Position numbers and translations under genes: made by a program. A stretch of DNA of 64,000 nucleotides from the NCBI GenBank assembly GCA_023634235.1, contig JAMKCF010000054.1, positions 528,501-592,500 on the forward strand, in the 5' to 3' direction. The notes under the pieces are model-generated. The model did not search any database. It was not told where the DNA came from and was given only the letters and a program-made list of their open reading frames with translations. This DNA is from Pisaster brevispinus (lineage: Eukaryota; Echinodermata; Asteroidea; Forcipulatida; Asteriidae). How positions within the stretch are numbered: the first letter of the stretch is position 1; the number at the start of each line of letters is the position of its first letter. Below, piece after piece: positions 55,301 to 64,000 of the stretch.

Positions 55301-58300
55301 TCTGTACCCCTAGTTATTATCCCCTAACTATTGCAACGTGTTGCTTGCGCTACACACGCGGGACGACGACGGGGAATGTTTATCCCATACAGCTAGCAGC
55401 TGGTCTACTTCTATGATAGCTGCACAACGTCCACCCCCCCAAAAAAAAAAAAAATTGCTGCTTTTGCTGGCTTTCCCTTTTGATTTATTGTGAGTTGTTT
55501 TACTTTTTACTTTTCGCTGGACCACCTTCTGGGTGTTTTTCCTTGCGATGTTTTTTGTACCGATCCTTGGATGTCGAAGCTCGTTCTTCGTTGCAAGTAA
55601 GTTCGTCCAGTTCGTCGTACACAGAATACAGGTTGGGGTGCGTTTTCGCGGCCGTAACCAATAACTGTTTCAATGGCAAGGTCAACTGAAACAGTTATTG
55701 GTCACGACCGCGATCGGACTTCGACTAGGACTGACCATAGAGCAAGGAACCTTGCTCTATGGACTGACGTCCGTTTATGTCTGTTTTTTATTTACACGTG
55801 AATTTGTTCTTGATGGATATGAAGTCTGGATCCTCATGCCTCGCCATTGTTATAGTTTATACATAAACAGAGCACCAGTCTACTTACAACACTGCGCAAC
55901 ATTGTCACGTAAACTTGACAGTTGCAACGGCTGGAAAAGCGTATAAGCTGACCTTTGACCGCGTTTAGTTTTGTTCACATTTGTCGTTAATTACGTGATA
56001 TTTTGATGTTTTTTGTTTTACAACAACCATCTAGAAATTATTGTCTGTCATTCCACATCACTAAATTAGGTAAACGGTAAGCCGGTGTGTCCCTTTAATA
56101 ACAACATAACTACATGTACATGTACCTCCATCTGGGTGGATGCGTTGGGATTTGATGACATCGACATAATCTGGTTTGGAACCACTGATTTCCAACAAGA
56201 CACCAGATGGAACCTGAAGTTTAGCGATACCATTGAGGTTGGTTGTGCCTTCTGCAATCACCTCCGTCTGACCGTCATCTTGATCCTGGAGAACCTTGAC
56301 AGTGACCTCACCGACGGGGCGTGTTTCGTCACCGCGCATGACTGTAAGAATCTCAATGGCTACAGACTGGACTGCATTGTAGAAAAGTGATTATAATGTG
56401 ATCATTGAACGGTCTCCTCGAAATACAAACATACAAGCTGGAAAGACCGGTTCATTTGTTTTCTTATTTATGCTGGAATGCCCATTCAGTGGAGCCTGCT
56501 AGTCTTACGTGAGTTCAAGCTTATAATCCACTTACATGAAGTTAAATTAATACATAAAATTCCAAATGAAACAAAACGAAAGATACATTATTTAAAGGAT
56601 TCTGAGTTTTGAGAGGGACATAATCGACCATAATGTATTAAAGTTAACAATGGGTTTAAAAACAAGCAGCCGTGGCAAAACAGAATGAAATTAATGACAA
56701 TATTAGGCCTAATGTCCATGGGGCATCGTGCACTAATATTGTGCACAACATCAATGATCAGTCAGACATTGTTAATAGCAAAGAGGCAACTTGAACATCA
56801 TTCAAAGATACCAGACTGGTGCTTCCCTTTTAGCCTCGGTCTCGTGTACAATTGACTTGAATATCAAGTAAATAACAGAATTTCAACCATCATAAAGGTG
56901 TAAACATTATCAATTACGTACGAGTACAAGTCTCTCCATCCCCAGTTAATGTTGATGGACAAGGCCCACAACTGTACTGCTTGACTGACTTAGTCCCTTC
57001 AACCACGACGTCGGGGACTGGAACGTCTGTACAGGCAACTCCATCATAACAAGGTTGGTCTAGACAGGTTCGGGAATCTTAAAAACGAACATTAAAAATG
57101 GGTTAAATACCATCAAGTAACTGTGAAAATTAACGTGTGTAGAAGGTACACAGGTGAAGTTAAAACATAGGCCTAAACATCGCTTACATAAGACAAGCAT
57201 TCCATAAGAAATCTTATGTGGAGATTGTGGTGGTACGGAAAAAGCCTGGTGCAAGAAAAAAAAACACCTTACAGTTTGATACAGTGTTCGTTTTGATTCC
57301 CATGTAATAGTAATCGCACGACACATGTATAATGTGCATAGAGCATGATGGAGCCTCTATGATCAACACAAAACATAAAACAATAAAATGAAATGTATAC
57401 TAAAGCAATTTGTTAAAACAATATATACAATGTATATTCAAACAAATGAGTCTTTAAAAGTCCAGCTCGGCGATCAGAGTACACGGTTAGAAACGCCTGC
57501 TCCGATCAGAATCACAATTTATTCCTCAACGAGAACATTTCTTACATAATCGCCACGTAATTTGTAATCCGTAATTACAGATCAGTACTCCGTAATTACA
57601 GATCAGTACTCCGTATTAATAAATTAGTTGTCTGTAACTAAGAAGATCAGAGCTCGTCTGTTCGGATAAGGCAGTCCGTTATTGTTTAATAGGATTTGCA
57701 ATTTGTTATTGACGATTGACTATTACCTTCATTTGGTTGTACAACCGGTAATCATCCTATTGATATGGTTTGACATAGTACAGGAACGCCTAATGCGCTT
57801 TATTTAAGGTTTTTATTTAGTAATAAGTAATAAGTTAGTTAATAGTGTTTGTTAAAAGAACGTTGTATAATTATCCATGATGTTCCGAAGTATTGTACTA
57901 GTCTAGGACCTCGAGTGTTCCATTTCATTCCCTCTGTGATCAATGACTCACATTCTCTCTTTGATCACTGAGTCTCATTCCCTCTTTGATCACTGGGTCT
58001 TGTTTCGGTCTTCAGTTCTTAACCTAAGTCTCAAGACACAGCAGACATACAAATATTGTTTTGTTGAACTCTAGAACAGCATACTCTTACCTACAGGGAC
58101 GCATTTATATCCATCTCCAGCGTAGCCTTCGTTACACCTGCAATCAAACCCTCCAATGACGTTGATGCAGTATGCATTACTGTCACACTTGTTGGTGTCA
58201 CATTCATCTTCATCTGGGTGAAAGATCACAACAAAATGTATTGAACTTTGCGAAAACACTCCCCATAGATGGACAGGCTTCTACCCAATTTCTAGAGTAA

Positions 58301-59056
58301 CACAAACAGTAGTTAAATACACCAAGACCACAATGTTTCTAGACCCTCATGGTGTAGTAAGGGAACTTGAAATGTTGCCTGCATTATCAAGAAAGTTGGG
58401 TAAAGTCAATGTCATTGTTGGTAAAGGAGGACAAGTCGCTATGGCTTTGTGGATGCGCCTGGAAAAATGTGCTCAAGGAAAATATGAAGATAATCTGGAA
58501 TGCATTGGGACTACTTCCCCTCCTCACATTTGCATGTTTTATTTATTATAATTTGTTTTTAAGAAATACCCCGGCACGCAATACAGGACTGAAAACCAGC
58601 TTACTCTCAGGTGGATTCTGAGCCTTCCATTTTTTTTCTTTTTTCAAACTCAGTTGGAATTTTAATTCTCTTTCAACGCAAATTAGCCTACTCCTAAATG
58701 CAACGCAAACTAGCCTACTCCTAAATGCAACGCTTTGGCCATTACTCTTGATTGAGACGAAACGACATTGCACGACATGTACGCATTGTCGATCAGCTCG
58801 TTCACATCTTTGCTTGTTCTTGATGGACTATCCATTAAGCCTAAATGACAATCTCCTCATCCTGCCAAAATTGTATAAGTTATTTCCCTGAGTCAAATTC
58901 CGACAGCAGTGCACCACTTACCCACACAATCCAACTCGCCATCTACGTAAGCAAATTTGTAGCCTACTGGACATAGACACATGTAGTTTCCATAGGTGTT
59001 TTTGCATCTTCTTTCAGCTCCACAATTAGCAGTGCCCACTGCACACTCATCAATAT
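49131..59056 (-). CDS. secreted multidomain matrix-type protein (EGF, TSP-EGF, CILP/FAM171-like core, sushi), 3' part of gene
   Basis: Ten exons on the minus strand join in one frame: 59056-58922, 58213-58091, 57077-56922, 56371-56126, 54126-53992, 53415-53296, 51883-51707, 51242-51059, 49880-49666 and 49357-49131. They total 1718 nt, giving 572 residues and a TAG. All junctions are phase 1 except 51242/49880, which is phase 2. Module order: EGF (residues 1-45), EGF (46-86), thrombospondin-type EGF (87-138), carboxypeptidase-regulatory-like beta domain (139-220), CILP/FAM171-like core (221-about 497), sushi (498-about 557), short tail. No membrane helix follows the sushi module, so a secreted product is expected, unlike FAM171 proteins, which are membrane-anchored. 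The first exon starts in phase 1, so upstream exons exist, probably more EGFs and a signal peptide. The exact family name is uncertain. Confidence 0.8.
49666..49880 (-). CDS. exon 9: cysteine-rich end of the CILP/FAM171-like core
   Basis: It starts at a ctttaag acceptor, uses one base to complete a Lys codon, and ends at a gtgaga donor in phase 1. It reads IYGENFFHYAEYETDSSGYL, then CTNIFKDG and a segment with four more cysteines ending VVNFVVPG. The TDxxGxxC turn followed by a Phe/Asp-Gly strand resembles the CILP region after the core, where a TGxxGxC motif occurs; that comparison is from memory. Confidence 0.75.
50140..50340 (-). repeat. diverged tRNA-like SINE, minus copy, in an intron
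   Basis: Read on the minus strand it starts with a tRNA-like A box (TAGCTCAGTTGGTACAGCGC) and continues through a body with the CCCAGTCAGTTTC block to a tail carrying GCATCCTCTTAAGG. The same blocks occur in the same order in the SINE cluster at 52.5-52.7 kb. It lies in the intron between exons 51242 and 49880. Confidence 0.7.
50427..50578 (+). repeat. diverged tRNA-like SINE, plus copy, with A-rich tail
   Basis: It starts in TTGTATGGCTTTTGACTGGC, the block that also precedes the SINE head at 52.8 kb, followed by a degraded head (GGCTAGTTAGCTAGTTGTGG) with a B-box-like GGTTCAAATCCCGCTC, and then A-rich sequence. It faces away from the minus copy at 50140-50340. Confidence 0.65.
50739..50790. 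repeat. short CAG-rich microsatellite
   Basis: Interrupted CAG units (CAGCAGCAGCAGCAGCA type) on the plus strand inside the intron between exons 51242 and 49880. Confidence 0.85.
51059..51242 (-). CDS. exon 8: CILP/FAM171-like core, WVKSG...W segment
   Basis: It starts at a ttggaag acceptor in phase 1 and ends at a strong gtaagtca donor in phase 2. It reads KWVKSGTGTISESDDGPVWK, then YETTHFTWWLVATTYIP, DKCITVRTCYDAAC and PASYIPIK. Together with the preceding FFDTEKG it forms the FD-x-x-x-G-x-W-x-x-x-G pattern found in both FAM171 ectodomains and CILP, followed by an aromatic-rich strand and a Cys-x-x-Val strand. Confidence 0.8.
51707..51883 (-). CDS. exon 7: CILP/FAM171-like core, middle
   Basis: A 59-codon phase 1-1 exon between a cttcag acceptor and a gtaagc donor. 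It reads DPEGQRLIPLGAAELTILNN, AGNKVTFKKPGSITFLL and ends DAYFFDTEKG. The strand-rich pattern with L-x-P-x-x-x-x-E/V-x-I and Pro-Gly-x-Ile-x-Phe matches the core beta region of FAM171/CILP-type proteins. Confidence 0.8.
52359..52639. repeat. exact 127-bp inverted repeat made from a tRNA-like SINE
   Basis: Arms 52359-52485 and 52513-52639 are exact reverse complements by direct comparison, with a 27-bp centre (52486-52512). Each arm holds most of a tRNA-like head and the same body down to AAGTCATGAACCACAAGGG. The right arm continues from a full head, while the left arm is truncated at GGTAGAGC. It lies in the intron between exons 53415 and 51883. Confidence 0.95.
52496..52567 (+). ncRNA. tRNA-like SINE head, 72 nt, Asn(GTT)-like
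   Basis: A 72-nt cloverleaf can be drawn: a 7-bp acceptor stem (GGCTGGA with TCCAGTC, one G-T), a D arm GCTC/GAGC, an anticodon stem CCGG/CCGG with a T-T mismatch, loop ACGTTAA with GTT in the anticodon position, and T arm loop TTCAAGT with a weak stem. Position 33 is C rather than the near-universal U, and there are mismatches, so a SINE head or tRNA pseudogene is more likely than a working tRNA. Polymerase III A and B boxes look intact. Confidence 0.5.
52640..52812 (+). repeat. SINE tail and linker between two tRNA-like heads
   Basis: It contains AAGTCGCATCCCCTTAAGGT, a GC-rich block, and TTGTATGGCTTCTGACTGGC, all shared with the diverged copies at 50.1-50.6 kb. Head-to-head spacing is about 317 bp, which is either one SINE unit in tandem or the full length of the family. 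Confidence 0.65.
52813..52884 (+). ncRNA. second tRNA-like SINE head, 72 nt
   Basis: Identical in sequence to the head at 52496-52567 across all 72 nt, with the same C33 and stem mismatches. The body that follows matches the palindrome arm until about 52914, where a TA microsatellite begins. Confidence 0.55.
53296..53415 (-). CDS. exon 6: CILP/FAM171-like core, FPEGALR segment
   Basis: A 40-codon phase 1-1 exon between a tacacag acceptor and a gtgggt donor. It reads GALRARDGVNINIKYKGVDI, SSPEALSALPDLTQIETAEG. With the end of exon 5 it gives LSFPEGALRARDG, matching the aromatic/Pro-x-Gly-Ala-Phe/Leu motif with a Gly soon after that is shared by CILP and related cores. The open frame continues past the donor without domain sense. 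Confidence 0.75.
53992..54126 (-). CDS. exon 5: link between beta domain and CILP/FAM171-like core
   Basis: A 45-codon phase 1-1 exon between a ttgacag acceptor and a gtaagc donor. It reads VTIVTLPMESFPEHTTFLYR, VSSSKAFEFGSVEGEAAGFRL and ends SFPEG. Alternation of hydrophobic and polar residues suggests beta strands. The position between the regulatory-like domain and the FPEGALR motif is as expected for FAM171/CILP proteins. Confidence 0.75.
54852..54897. repeat. perfect hairpin, 20-bp arms, 6-nt loop
   Basis: CACGTGATTTATCCGAACCA pairs exactly with TGGTTCGGATAAATCACGTG around AAAAAG. It lies about 150 bp inside the left end of the TTAA-flanked element. Confidence 0.9.
55648..55711. repeat. 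inverted repeat, 25-bp arms with 14-nt centre
   Basis: GCGGCCGTAACCAATAACTG plus TTTCA pairs with TGAAACAGTTATTGGTCACG plus ACCGC, with one mismatch (GCC against CGA region), inside the TTAA-flanked element. Confidence 0.85.
55735..55762. repeat. perfect hairpin, 13-bp arms, 2-nt centre
   Basis: CCATAGAGCAAGG pairs exactly with CCTTGCTCTATGG. It lies 23 bp after the previous inverted repeat in the same element. Confidence 0.9.
56126..56371 (-). CDS. exon 4: carboxypeptidase-regulatory-like beta domain
   Basis: An 82-codon phase 1-1 exon between an atgcag acceptor and a gtacat donor. It reads LQSVAIEILTVMRGDETRPV, GEVTVKVLQDQDDGQTE, then EGTTNLNGIAKLQVPSG and ISGSKPDYVDV, ending HPDGG. The P-V-x-x-V-x-V start, the T-x-x-x-G-x-A/V turn and the G-Y-like K-P-D-Y strand are typical of transthyretin-like regulatory domains that open FAM171 and parts of CILP. 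The RGD at the start of the domain could be an integrin motif, but exposure is unknown. Confidence 0.8.
56922..57077 (-). CDS. exon 3: thrombospondin-type EGF module
   Basis: A 52-codon phase 1-1 exon between a tttttaag acceptor and a gtacgt donor. It reads CLDQPCYDGVACTDV, then a Val/Pro-rich loop and YSCGPCPSTLTGDGETC. The CxxxPCYxGVxC...YxCGPCPxxxxGDGxxC pattern is that of the EGF-like modules of thrombospondins and COMP, with an elongated loop between the second and third cysteine pairs. Such modules work in extracellular calcium-dependent assemblies. Confidence 0.85.
57926..58000. repeat. 25-bp tandem repeat, three copies
   Basis: CATTCCCTCTTTGATCACTG plus GGTCT type units start at 57926, 57951 and 57976 with a few substitutions, in the intron between exons 58213 and 57077. 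Confidence 0.9.
58091..58213 (-). CDS. exon 2 of the visible part: EGF module
   Basis: A 41-codon phase 1-1 exon between an acccag acceptor and a gtaaga donor. It reads DEDECDTNKCDSNAYCINVI, GGFDCRCNEGYAGDGYKCVPV. The DxDEC start, the Asn in CxN and the aromatic FxC are the calcium-binding EGF signature with all six cysteines. A single exon per EGF with symmetric phase 1 ends is the usual arrangement for exon-shuffled matrix genes. Confidence 0.92.
   Translation of the reverse strand: MKMNVTPTSVTVMHTASTSLEGLIAGVTKATLEMDINASL
58674..58733. repeat. 27-bp tandem repeat, two copies plus a partial
   Basis: CAACGCAAATTAGCCTACTC plus CTAAATG is repeated at 58674 and 58701 with one substitution, then CAACGC starts a third. 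Confidence 0.92.
58922..59056 (-). CDS. exon 1 of the visible part: calcium-binding EGF module
   Basis: A 45-codon phase 1-1 exon between a ccacag acceptor and a gtaagtgg donor. It reads DIDECAVGTANCGAERRCKN, then TYGNYMCLCPVGYKFAY and ends ELDCV. All six EGF cysteines, the DIDEC start and the N-x-Y-G-x-Y/F-x-C hydroxylation-type motif are present. Because it begins in phase 1 there must be an upstream exon. I could not find it in 59057-64000. Confidence 0.92.
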
Positions 59057-62000
59057 CTGTGGAAAATTAATAGTCAATAAATAATCCTCCATAATATAAA
59101 TCACTCCGGGCAAGGATTCGGTTGCATAACAACTATTTATTACAAAGCTCACTCACTTTTGTACGAATCCTTCAAGACAAACCTATTTCATAGAAAGGTA
59201 AAGGAATCAACTAATACAATCCTACTTCAGTTTTGTTAGCCAGCAAACTAGACGTAATTTATCCATCCTGTTATCTCTTTTACTGCAGGGAGCCTTTTAA
59301 TAAGTGCAAGAGGGCGCCCCTGGCGGTGGGGAGCCAGAGCTGCTGTGTGGTGAGAGTATAGCGGGAGCAACTGTAGCACAACGCAATGCGCAGTCTGGTC
59401 TGGCACCCTGTGTGTGCACATGTATTTCGGGCGGGGGACCAAAAAATGTAATCAAATTGCAAGTTGTTGCAGTTCTCTTCTCTGTGGAAGTTCGTGCAAT
59501 TAACTTGGTTAACCATAATTGTCTAGCCCTATAAGGATCAAATGTGAGTCTCGGCACAGAATAAACATAATAACGATATTGTTATTAAAAATAATAGTAA
59601 AAATTAACACAAACAACACATTTTTAAGAGGTGTTTCTCAGGAAAAAATATAATAACATAACATACTGGATCTGCGACTGTTTCCAAACTCAATGTCATA
59701 CTCAATGATCAACCTAACTTATAAAAAATCTTCTCAAACCATAAAGAGATAGACATTGTTGATTATAAACTATTCATAATAGTATTCATAATAGTTCCGA
59801 AATCATACTGTCATGCTGGGTAATTTGATTCGCAGAACTCACGGAGCAAGTATGAGCATGTTGAATAGTCTGAGTAAGAACCACTTACCGTAAGTTTTGG
59901 TCCCATGTTTCGAAATTGCACCCCCCCCCCCCGTCACTAAGTACCCTATCTGTCACAAAACCAATTCAGAAAACCTATGACTAATATATCCCCGAGTTGG
60001 TTCTCCTTGTACTTTAGGATTCCTTTACGTAGGACTTCACCCGGTAGCCGCTGGTCAAACTCAAAAATAGCAGAATTAATCTAAATCATGTCGATTGCCA
60101 CCTGTTTATATTTATCCTGTATTTCCTCCGTGGGGGCACAGTCAAAACAGACTCTTTGCCTAAAAACAGGCGCCCATTCAAACCAACGCACAGCTAAACA
60201 CGTTACCTTCCTTTACGTCAACTTTCATCTTATGCTCACTGATGACGAATTTCCTTTAAAAAAATGTCACCTTTTTGAAAATGATGTTTAATTCAGTACG
60301 CACTTTCCATTCTTCCAATATAACCCATGGCTGGTCAATCATGGGAGAATTTCCCGTACTTAAAAAAATAACCAAGATCGTTACGGCTGGAAACCCCGGA
60401 AATTGAACAAAAATCGAAATTAATGCCGAAAAGTACAACAGACGTTTAATTTGGATTACGCTCGATAATACCCGAACCTACAGGAAAAAAACCCCTCAAA
60501 AACATACATTTTAAATACAAGTGCCGCAATTTATTTCACTCCACAGTGATCCACCTGGATCTTCGTGTCAGCTGCACCCCACCGGAAGTTACTAAAAATA
60601 GACTGGTACTGCAAGGCACATGACATTACATGGCAGTTTGGCTGGTAAACCTGACTGGGCTAAGCAACATTTTGTATAATGCTTAATAACAACTTGTTAA
60701 ATAAATGTGTGCCCGGATTAAACCGGACAAACCAAACGCTAAGACAGGCAGCAGGCTACTAAAGTATGAATACAGGGCGCCCTCTATTTGTTGGTTGTTA
60801 AAAAGTTGATTGGGCAAAAGGCTTATATTAAACAAATTATATTTATACCCCCTCTTTAAGTCCAAGCTCAAGAGGGTTTTGTCAAAGATGTTCATAATGG
60901 GTGTAATGTCTATGTAACCATTGCTATAATCAGTTCCTGGCCATTTCCCTTCGCAACAGCTGCAAAACAGACGTTATGAAAGTACTTGCTAAAAATCAAT
61001 GGACTGATAATAATCCAGTGTTATGTTGAATTATATTGCTCCCATTCTAACTGACCGCATAGCACTCATTCACAATGACGTTGTTTTATGGATTTGATTT
61101 GTTAAGATTTGTTGAAAGATGATTTTATGGGGGAGCAATGTACCCTTTCAAAGAGTCGATAGTTTGGAATATATGTTTTTTGTATTTGTATTATGGTTCT
61201 TAACATTATCAAAAATCAGTTCTGGTAGGCCTATGGTTGTAGGATTCTTTTGTTCTATCGCCCAGAGGAAAATATGCAGTTATGGGCTTTTGATGTTTAG
61301 TTTGGTAAAACTTGTTTTCTTTTCTTTTGCTCGCTTTATATTTGATAATAACTATGTTTTACTTGTAAACAAGGTTATTTCAACTACCCATCCAGGTGAC
61401 TGCCAGCCATGTATTTGTTTTTAATAATAACCCAGAATAAAAATGTTGTTAACAGCGTCATAAATTGACAAAGGTATCATGTGCAAAGCTGCCTATTACA
61501 CGTTTTGATTTCAAGTCCGGGCGGGGTTCTTTAGTCCTGCTATAGTTTAATTAATTTCACACAAGCTTCACATGAGTTGGCGGCAAGCTGCTGGTCAGGT
61601 AAGAGGGCAATGTTGTTGTTATCAACGTGTGTCAAAAAGCAGGTCAGGAAGTCTTGGTGAGTGTTTTTAAATCTCCCAGGGACCAGCGGAAGTATTACTT
61701 TGCGGATGCTGGTTATTTTCAGTGAAAATTGGCATTTCCAATCACATCGTTATGAATAATGCAATGTCTCCTTTGGGAAGGTGTCTCACATAATGTAGGG
61801 GTCCTATACGGCACAGTCTGGCTCGTATAGGTCTCGCGATACAAAGGGACAGTAGTGGTATCAGGTCGTATCGATCAAGTAGGGCGCCCTCCTTGGAGTT
61901 AAGACGCGATACTAACGAAGAGAGTCACTTAAATCTGTACGAATCCCTCCTCGGACAGTAGCTTCGCATGTGGATTGGGTTTACAGTCTATACAGCCTAC

Positions 62001-64000
62001 ATGTATATAACTGATTAAAAACGTGGGTCCCATGATGTGGTTTTCCTCCTGTACCTAGAAACTAATTATTTGTATCTTCAGGCCTCGGGTTACAACGCTA
62101 TCGATTTTCAGGATACCTTGATTTTAAGGACCAGAGATTTTAAAATCAACGGTACATTCTCAATTGAAGGCGAGCTTCTTCTTATTTGGGAGATGTTAGT
62201 TTTGACCTTCCCTAGTTTTGGAACTTTCCTTTCCCTTTTCGAAATCAATAATCCGTAAGGTTATTTGAAATCAATACACCCAAGCAGTTGTGCACCCTTT
62301 CGAACGAAATGCACGATAATAATAAAATCTGCAGGTATGTTGAAAAATCCGAAATAGCGGCAGTGACATGACGATGTTATTAATTGCATTATAAGTTATT
62401 TTAATAGATCGGCATTTGCCGAAATGAACTTTCTCGTGCCATGAACATTTCCCGCGTGAGGGACTAACTAGATGGTTATTGCTTTAAATCACGTAGTAGG
62501 TCCATGGTATGTGCTAAAAAGAGAGTGGTCGTTGGGGGAAGACAACATTGTCTTGGATCTAACATATTCACTGTTTTCCTTTGAATTATGATAAAAAGAA
62601 TCAGATACATGTAATGTACTTGTGGCAAGTAAAACTAGACACAGGTGTAAATTCCATTCATCGTATAAACTTAAAGCTATACAATTAATACATCGTTGGT
62701 TATGTAAAGAGAACATTAATTCTACACTGCAACAACTGGGGTGTTAACATTGAAAACATGAGTGTTGTCAGATATAGATACAATAATCAAAATTAACACC
62801 ACAGGGGTTAACATAACACTAATTAAATTGTTTTGGCAGATATTAGTGTTATTTTAACACCATATGGTTTAAGTTTCGATTATGTTGTTGTATCTAAATG
62901 TGTCATAGTGTCAATCTTAAGCAACGCCCCAGTTTTTGCAATGTATATTTTTGGTTTTGTGTTTGTTTGTTTGTTTGTTTGTTTGTCTGGGTGTTTGTTT
63001 GTTGGGGTGTTTGTCTGTTCGTTTGTTTATATGTTTGTTGGGGGTGTTTGTTTGTTTGATTGTTTGTTGGGGTGTTGGGGTGTTTGTTTGTCTGTTTGTT
63101 TATGTTTTTGAACAGGTACCAACGCTTTAAATCTCCAGTCAGGTATTCTGTACACAACCTTGAGCAACCTTGGAAAGACACACACAAAAACATACATACA
63201 AACAGCAATCAAACGACTGCGGTACAGCATAGACAGACAGAATAATAACCACATTTATTTCACTGCATTACTCTTCTTTAGATAAACATAGTTATCGTTT
63301 TCTTTAAAGTTAAACAAAACCATTGTTCGTTGTAGTCCCTTTAAGCCATGCATGGGAGTATTGCACACCATAGATTAACTGAACTGTTGTAGGTCGAGAA
63401 GGTTATACCATCAACCCGTCTACGTGTGAATCAAGGCTCAGTGAAGTTTGTGATGCTGAATAATCGAAAATGGCGACCGAAACTTCGATTTCCATGTCGG
63501 GGTGCCTGGGAATCGATAGGTTCTAGACATTCGGAAGCAGTCAATGTGCAAAGACCATAAAAGTGTGTGCAAGAGGCGGGTCCGGGGTGTCTGCTGGAGT
63601 CGTTAAGTTGACGTGTTATAGGTTGTCTCTATTCTTAGACGGGAGGCATGTGCAGACTACACATTGCGTGCAAAGTGGCTGATCATAATGTTACTGGGGT
63701 CATAGTCATTATCAATGTACAGGTTTTGTAGTTATGGTATGAACTCCTCAAAACGGAGAAACATATCATGTAGATAAATGTCCATGATTGAATTAAGAAA
63801 TGGACGGGTAATGTGTGTGTGTGTATGTGTGTGTGGATGGGGGGGGGTGTGCTCATGTTTGTTAAACTTGTTTTAGGCTCCAAACGAAACTGGATACTAA
63901 CGCTAGGTAGCAGTAGGGCATAATGTGTACACTGCTCTGATTGGCAAGCAACGGATTGTCCCTACCGAGAAATCTGCAGGGATACAGCGTCTCAATCGTG
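59057..64000 (-). other. intron or upstream region of the CILP/FAM171-like gene
   Basis: No EGF-type or other modular exon was found here. Contents: a dispersed-repeat-like block at about 59303-59535 related to the start of the 44.5 kb duplication, a C run near 59921, a segment at 62740-62860 with GGTGTTAA/TTAACACC ends, a GTTT-rich tract at 62955-63100, and a GT tract near 63810. Open frames across the GTTT tract are artefacts. Confidence 0.5.
62955..63100. repeat. GTTT-rich imperfect microsatellite
   Basis: GTTTGTTTGTTTGT runs alternate with TTGGGGTGTTTG variants across about 145 bp. Apparent Cys/Leu/Phe/Val-rich frames follow from it. Confidence 0.9.

Larger units (their letters stand above)
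54706..56094. mobile_element. 1389-bp TTAA-flanked element with inverted termini
   Basis: TTAA occurs at 54702-54705 and 56095-56098. The termini are AGGGGCACACCGGCTT on the left and, reverse-complemented, AGGGACACACCGGCTT on the right. TTAA target duplications are known for the piggyBac and Kolobok superfamilies, and an RGGG start is closer to Kolobok; this is a tentative placement. Inside are a GC-rich middle and three hairpins (54852-54897, 55648-55711, 55735-55762). No transposase was recognised, so it is non-autonomous. It sits in the intron between exons 56371 and 54126. Confidence 0.75.

Noticed and set aside
62833..63208. Cys/Leu/Phe/Val-rich and Thr/Asn/Lys/Gln-rich frames
   Set aside because: They arise from the GTTT-rich tract.

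Overview
This is eukaryotic, intron-rich, AT-leaning animal DNA. No long uninterrupted coding frame exists. What can be read as gene is a set of short exons with GT/AG boundaries coding for cysteine-rich extracellular modules, set in repeat-rich introns and intergenic DNA. The modules (calcium-binding EGF, thrombospondin-type EGF, CILP/FAM171-like core, sushi, and a nephronectin/EGFL6-type CCxGW head) and the repeat style suggest a marine invertebrate deuterostome, with an echinoderm favoured. That assignment is inference from style, not from a diagnostic sequence.

Two genes are supported, both on the minus strand. (1) At 17735-13807 lies the 5' end of a secreted nephronectin/EGFL6-like matrix protein: a signal-peptide exon and a second exon ending in a CRYGxRxDCCxGW head, joined in frame across a 3.6 kb intron. 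No later exon was recognised in 1-13806. (2) At 59056-49131 lie the last ten recognisable coding exons of a large secreted matrix-type protein: two EGFs, a thrombospondin-like EGF, a carboxypeptidase-regulatory-like beta domain, a multi-exon CILP/FAM171-like core, and a terminal sushi module followed by a stop codon. The ten exons total 1718 nt and stay in one frame across every junction. The 5' end of this gene lies above 59056, probably beyond the window.

The rest is repeats and mobile DNA. From left to right: unassigned DNA with homopolymer runs (1-13.8 kb); intron of gene 1 with tetranucleotide and GT repeats (14-17.7 kb); a 22-bp minisatellite (21.4 kb); a TTG/CTG triplet tract (25.9-26.3 kb); a ~22-bp minisatellite split by a 623-bp inverted-terminal element with a CAGA duplication (29.7-30.8 kb); a near-perfect 27-bp-arm hairpin (31.1 kb); a ~3.8 kb inverted-terminal element with a decayed zinc-module gene fragment (33.0-36.8 kb); a second triplet tract with about 65 uninterrupted CTG units (37.2-37.5 kb); and a diverged ~0.57 kb tandem duplication (44.5-45.5 kb).

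Three introns of gene 2 hold mobile DNA: diverged tRNA-like SINE copies in inverted orientation (50.1-50.6 kb), a tRNA-like SINE cluster with an exact 127-bp palindrome (52.4-52.9 kb), and a 1389-bp TTAA-flanked element ending 31 bp from an exon boundary (54.7-56.1 kb). The most unusual items are the exact SINE palindrome, the gene-fragment-bearing element at 33-36.8 kb, the module order of gene 2, and the long pure CTG tract.
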